From the NCBI GenBank assembly GCA_021159805.1, contig JAGHDT010000304.1, positions 1-8,421 on the forward strand: a DNA stretch of 8,421 nt, in the 5' to 3' direction. The translations under genes were made by a program, and so were the position numbers. Shown piece after piece: positions 6,107 to 8,421 of this stretch. The stretch is from Anaerolineae bacterium (GTDB lineage: Bacteria > Chloroflexota > Anaerolineae > B4-G1 > SLSP01). A model generated the notes under the pieces. The model made no database searches. It saw nothing but the letters and a program-made list of their open reading frames with translations, and was not told where the DNA came from. Position 1 is the stretch's first letter. The number at the start of each line of letters is the position of its first letter.

Positions 6107-6817
6107 TTACTCCTTGGGAGTTCGCATGTGAGAACTGTGGTGGGTCCATCCTCCGCCAGATTTCTGCTGAACAGGGGGGATCATTCCCATTATCGTCAAA
6201 CCGGTCTCTGCCTCAAGCGCGGCAGGGTCGTGGATGATGCCCGCTTCGAGCCATTCCATAGCAAAAACCACCAGCGTGCCCAATACGACACCGAGGATGC
6301 CGCCGGCTGCGACGTTGATCGACGTCTTGGGCCGCAGCAAGCTGTAGGATGCCAAGTCGATGATCTCGGCAAAGACACGATCCTGCTTATCCTGCCGGGC
6401 ATTCTGCTCATCGCGCCACTGCACCAGCAACTGCGCCCAGGTGTTGGCGATTTGGTTTGCCAGCTCGCCATCGGAATTGTCGACGTCTATCTTGATGACC
6501 ATGATGGAGTCATCTGCGACGATTTTGACATCGCCTTTCAGATCGCGAGGATCCATATAGAGTCCCAGCGTCCGGATCACACTATCGGCCTGTTTCTCGG
6601 ACCACATGACATTGGCATACGAGCTGAGCAATTGTTTGGCCGATTGGGTGAGTCCGAGGTCGGGTCTCGCCAGCTGGATAGAAACCTCCATGCTTGCGCG
6701 ATAGACCGGGGTGCGCAGTTTGCTGAAGACGAATGCGCTGAGCGCAGTAATGACCACCGCGAGGATGATGATCCAACCACGCCGGCGGAGGACGTCGATG
6801 TAGTCCCGAATCTTCAA
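6107..6817 (-). CDS. Wzz-type chain-length determinant / polysaccharide co-polymerase
   Basis: These inner-membrane proteins set glycan chain length together with a polymerase and, in many bacteria, a BY-kinase. Counted from the GTG at 6829, the protein has 240 residues: a short cytoplasmic start typical of the family (KIRDYIDVLRRRGW), a first membrane span at 18-36, an external domain of about 130 residues with helix-forming stretches (GELANQIANTWAQLLVQWRDEQ), the family's pre-membrane LLRPKTS element (164-170), a second span at 171-192, and a cytoplasmic tail with DPAALEAETGLTIMGMIPPV (201-220). I prefer TTG 6817 as start (236 aa) because GGAGG lies 5 nt upstream and leaves LKIRDYIDVL (initiator read as Met) at the N-terminus; GTG 6829 remains possible. 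The external domain is short for the family. The kinase homologue follows after 6 bp. Confidence 0.9.
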   Translation of the reverse strand: MKIRDYIDVLRRRGWIIILAVVITALSAFVFSKLRTPVYRASMEVSIQLARPDLGLTQSAKQLLSSYANVMWSEKQADSVIRTLGLYMDPRDLKGDVKIVADDSIMVIKIDVDNSDGELANQIANTWAQLLVQWRDEQNARQDKQDRVFAEIIDLASYSLLRPKTSINVAAGGILGVVLGTLVVFAMEWLEAGIIHDPAALEAETGLTIMGMIPPVQQKSGGGWTHHSSHMRTPKE

Positions 6818-6822
6818 GCTTG

Positions 6823-6827
6823 CCTCC
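6823..6827 (-). promoter_or_regulatory. Ribosome-binding site that decides the Wzz-type start
   Basis: On the minus strand GGAGG (6827-6823) is followed by CAAGC and TTG 6817. The GTG at 6829 has no good site of its own and partly overlaps this GGAGG. This favours the TTG start. Confidence 0.6.
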
Positions 6828-6849
6828 ACGATTTGCTGACCACTAGGTG

Positions 6850-7149
6850 CTAGCGACCCCTCAGTCGAAGCCGGGCGTCACGGCAACGTGGGCATTCGTA
6901 CCCGACATAGTCACGTCCGCATGTCTGGCAGGTACGTTTTTCTAACGAGCGTCCATTGTCCATCGATAGCAAAATCATGGTGACGTCCTCGCTCTCATTG
7001 CGGGCGACCCACTCGTCAAGCGACGTATGTCCCACCATCCAATCGCCGCTCTCCGGATCTCGCTGAAGTTGGCCCTGCAAGAACCGGCCGTCTAAACGGG
7101 ATGCTGCTTGAGTCAGCTCCCGGATACTTGCTCTACGATAAGCAGGCAT
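6850..7149 (-). CDS. Small zinc-ribbon protein of unknown function
   Basis: This 99-aa protein has a C-terminal zinc ribbon with C74/C77 (CQTCG) and C86/C89 (CPRC), followed by a short basic tail (RDARLRLRGR) that could touch nucleic acid or a membrane. The N-terminal 65 residues are mixed alpha/beta in character, with LDGRFLQGQLQRDPESGDWMVG (residues 19-40, in pieces) and VTMILLSMDNG (56-66). I do not recognise that domain. The ATG at 7149 has GGGAG 4 nt upstream. It is first in the operon with the Wzz-type and kinase-like genes, 32 bp ahead of the proposed Wzz-type start. A regulatory or assembly role in the same glycan system is plausible, but context is the only evidence. Confidence 0.82.
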   Translation of the reverse strand: MPAYRRASIRELTQAASRLDGRFLQGQLQRDPESGDWMVGHTSLDEWVARNESEDVTMILLSMDNGRSLEKRTCQTCGRDYVGYECPRCRDARLRLRGR

Positions 7150-7191
7150 TGTACTCCCTTCTCTGGCACCCCAGGGGGCACTGTCTTAGGC

Positions 7192-7219
7192 ATTATAGGT
7201 GATGGCCTATGGAGGACAA
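7192..7219 (-). promoter_or_regulatory. Sigma70-like promoter of the zinc-ribbon/Wzz/kinase operon
   Basis: On the minus strand a perfect TATAAT (7197-7192) is preceded, after 16 bp, by TTGTCC (7219-7214; four of six -35 bases). Transcription would begin near 7185, about 36 nt before the ATG at 7149. An inverted repeat (7195-7210) overlaps the -10 box and is listed separately. Confidence 0.65.
7195..7210. promoter_or_regulatory. Operator-like dyad overlapping the -10 box
   Basis: ATAGG (7195-7199), 6 bp, CCTAT (7206-7210) form a 5+5 bp inverted repeat that runs into TATAAT. A dimeric regulator bound here would cover the -10 box. The arms are short, so chance is possible. Confidence 0.35.
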
Positions 7220-7221
7220 GG

Positions 7222-7233
7222 GCGCAATTGCGC
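7222..7233. repeat. 12-bp perfect palindrome GCGCAATTGCGC
   Basis: A perfect 12-bp palindrome lies just upstream of the -35 box (7214-7219) of the zinc-ribbon operon and 5 bp before the long inverted repeat. It could be an upstream regulator site. No identical copy was noticed elsewhere in the window. Confidence 0.45.
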
Positions 7234-7238
7234 GTGGG

Positions 7239-7302
7239 TGGGGGTCCAGGGTGAGCGTGATAAGACCAGCATGTCACACATAGCGCTCATCCTGGACCCC
7301 CA
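7239..7302. repeat. Long inverted repeat (19-bp arms) after the membrane-protein gene
   Basis: The left arm TGGGGGTCCAGGGTGAGCG (7239-7257) pairs with CGCTCATCCTGGACCCCCA (7284-7302) across a 26-nt loop. There is one non-Watson-Crick position (7251/7290). It is G-U in a plus-strand RNA and A-C in a minus-strand RNA. Outside the arms, GGG 7236-7238 can pair with CCC 7305-7307 past a 2-nt bulge. It begins about 10 nt past the stop of the gene ending at 7312. That place suits a terminator or 3'-end stabiliser, but no T-tract follows on either strand. A REP-like or small mobile-repeat origin is an alternative. Confidence 0.75.
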
Positions 7303-7311
7303 CACCCGTGA

Positions 7312-8421
7312 TCAGTCGGTTTGTGTAGCGGTCTGCCAGAGAATCGCGTAGATCGCCGCTGGCAGCACCGGGGAATGGCGGTACAGATACCAGCTCACGG
7401 CATCCTGGCAGTCCAGCGGAACGAGTTGCAGGCACACTGGTGCCGGGGCTGCAGCTCGCGTCATAGCTACGAAGCGGACTCCTTGCCAAGCCTCGGGTGT
7501 GTTCGGTATCGGCATGGTATCCGTTCCGGGGCTGATCACGAGCGCGGCACTGTCCGTCGGCCAGCCGGTTGTCAGGCGCAGATCATCGAAGTCACGCAGT
7601 GCCCAGCGGATGAGGTTGGTGAGATCCGGGTCCTGATCGATGAGGACGATGTCCAGGCTGTCGGCGCGCTCATTGCGGTTGACTGCAATCTCCTGCGCAG
7701 CCTGGCTCAGGTGGTGCAGGTCGGGGGAGCCCGCGACCCGGATGGCAGGTTCTATAGCCGAGTCTGAACGGACGAAGGCCAGCCCTGCCCCGAAGCTGAG
7801 CTGCAGGTAGAGAAAGATCAAACCGATTCCCAGTAACGCGCTCCGCCAAAGATACTTCGACGGCAGGTGCATCAGGAAGATGAGGAACAACATCACCTGA
7901 AGAGCGGCAAGCACCACCATGCCCAGGATGATGATTGCAATCTGGTTGTTGAAGGCTGAGTTTCTGGCGTACTGGGCTAGCGACAGGAGCCCTGGTGCCC
8001 AGAATAGGGCCGATGTCAGCACGTGGAGTCCCAGCCATCGGAGTGATTCCGGCGGCAGGTGCGACCAAAGCCGGTCTGCAGCGAAACCGCTCAGCAACGC
8101 CAAGGGGAGAATGATCGCACTCAGAGCCTCAGGGGAGCTGCCGGGCCGAAGTGCGACAAGGAGGGCAGCACCCAGTGCCCACAGGGCAAGCGCTCGTGGG
8201 AGCATGTGCCGGTCCGCAGTGTGCCGGTTCACAAGCAGTGCGAGCCCTGTCACCGCCGAAAGCAGGAGCAGCGGCTCGTAGAGCAGCAGCATCCCGAGCG
8301 GGCCAGCGCTACGTTCCGCCGGAGACAGCCATTCGGAGCGCCAGACGGCTGCCCCGTCAGCGAGGCCGGACCAACCCGACCAGCGTAGCCCGAAGGCTAC
8401 CGAGACAAGCAAACCCAGGCC
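7312..8421 (-). CDS. Polytopic membrane protein, glycosyltransferase 39/Agl23-like C-terminal part (partial, N-terminus beyond the right edge)
   Basis: The frame is open to base 8421, so the true start lies outside the window; 369 residues are visible. A TTG at 8412 is in frame but has no sign of being a start. The visible part opens in a membrane span and shows about six more strongly hydrophobic spans (for example GMLLLYEPLLLLSAVTGLAL, then AIIILGMVVLAALQVMLFLI). A soluble C-terminal domain of about 125 residues follows, with LDIVLIDQDPDLTNLIRWALRDF (in pieces) and a WYLYRHSPVLPAA segment near the end. This plan resembles the large membrane glycosyltransferase-like proteins (GT39/TIGR03663, Agl23-like) common in Chloroflexota, which are thought to use lipid-linked sugars outside the cytoplasm. 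The catalytic N-terminal loop that would prove this is missing, so the family call is tentative. It lies next to a glycan locus. Confidence 0.8.
   Translation of the reverse strand, partial: GLGLLVSVAFGLRWSGWSGLADGAAVWRSEWLSPAERSAGPLGMLLLYEPLLLLSAVTGLALLVNRHTADRHMLPRALALWALGAALLVALRPGSSPEALSAIILPLALLSGFAADRLWSHLPPESLRWLGLHVLTSALFWAPGLLSLAQYARNSAFNNQIAIIILGMVVLAALQVMLFLIFLMHLPSKYLWRSALLGIGLIFLYLQLSFGAGLAFVRSDSAIEPAIRVAGSPDLHHLSQAAQEIAVNRNERADSLDIVLIDQDPDLTNLIRWALRDFDDLRLTTGWPTDSAALVISPGTDTMPIPNTPEAWQGVRFVAMTRAAAPAPVCLQLVPLDCQDAVSWYLYRHSPVLPAAIYAILWQTATQTD

Noticed and set aside
6128..6853. 241-aa plus-strand open frame opposite the Wzz-type gene
   Set aside because: It is a shadow on the opposite strand of a gene with clear Wzz features; no domain or ribosome-binding site supports it.
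1..8421. CRISPR array, tRNA or rRNA genes, insertion sequence
   Set aside because: No regularly spaced direct repeats, no tRNA-like cloverleaf or rRNA-like stretch, and no transposase frame were seen; the LPDWL repeats are protein-level motifs only.

Overview
The window holds ten protein-coding genes, eight complete and two cut by the edges. I saw no tRNA, rRNA, CRISPR array or insertion sequence. The best guess at the source is a Chloroflexota bacterium, probably an Anaerolineae-like lineage. The reasons are a DUF6754-type protein, a lipoprotein with a PTPTPVPT linker, zinc-ribbon proteins with repeated LPDWL-type motifs, and a fairly GC-rich composition. This is inferred from protein style, not from a marker gene.

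Left block (1-2316, minus strand). Four closely packed genes read leftward: an 83-aa unknown protein, a DUF6754-type membrane-anchored protein, a polytopic membrane protein of about six spans, and a protein with two N-terminal zinc ribbons and an acidic tail carrying DWL/DWF motifs, which runs off the left edge. The first two overlap by ATGA, and the next gaps are 4 and 13 bp, so this is very probably one operon of unknown function.

Divergent control region (2317-2603). Two back-to-back sigma70-like promoters leave this gap. The leftward one is strong, and a 7+7 bp palindrome fills its -35/-10 spacer. One half of that palindrome recurs in the rightward promoter, so both operons may share a regulator.

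Middle block (2604-5268, plus strand). A GT4-type glycosyltransferase, a small TPR protein and an Ig-like lipoprotein are translationally coupled by 4-bp and 31-bp overlaps. They most likely act in surface glycan or envelope assembly.

Right block (5441-7149, minus strand). A small zinc-ribbon protein, a Wzz-type chain-length/co-polymerase protein and a CpsD/CapB-like tyrosine-kinase homologue form an operon with its own promoter (about 7192-7219). The kinase homologue has lost the Walker A lysine and the Walker B aspartate, so it looks like a pseudokinase partner of Wzz. A 162-bp gap with a long inverted repeat and two smaller dyads separates this operon from the 3' end of a large polytopic, glycosyltransferase-like membrane protein that enters from the right edge (7312-8421).

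Taken together, the right two thirds look like an exopolysaccharide or cell-surface glycan locus. The left block is an uncharacterised envelope-associated cluster. The most unusual items are the ATPase-dead kinase homologue, the DUF6754/zinc-ribbon/DWL operon, and the dyads embedded in the promoters.
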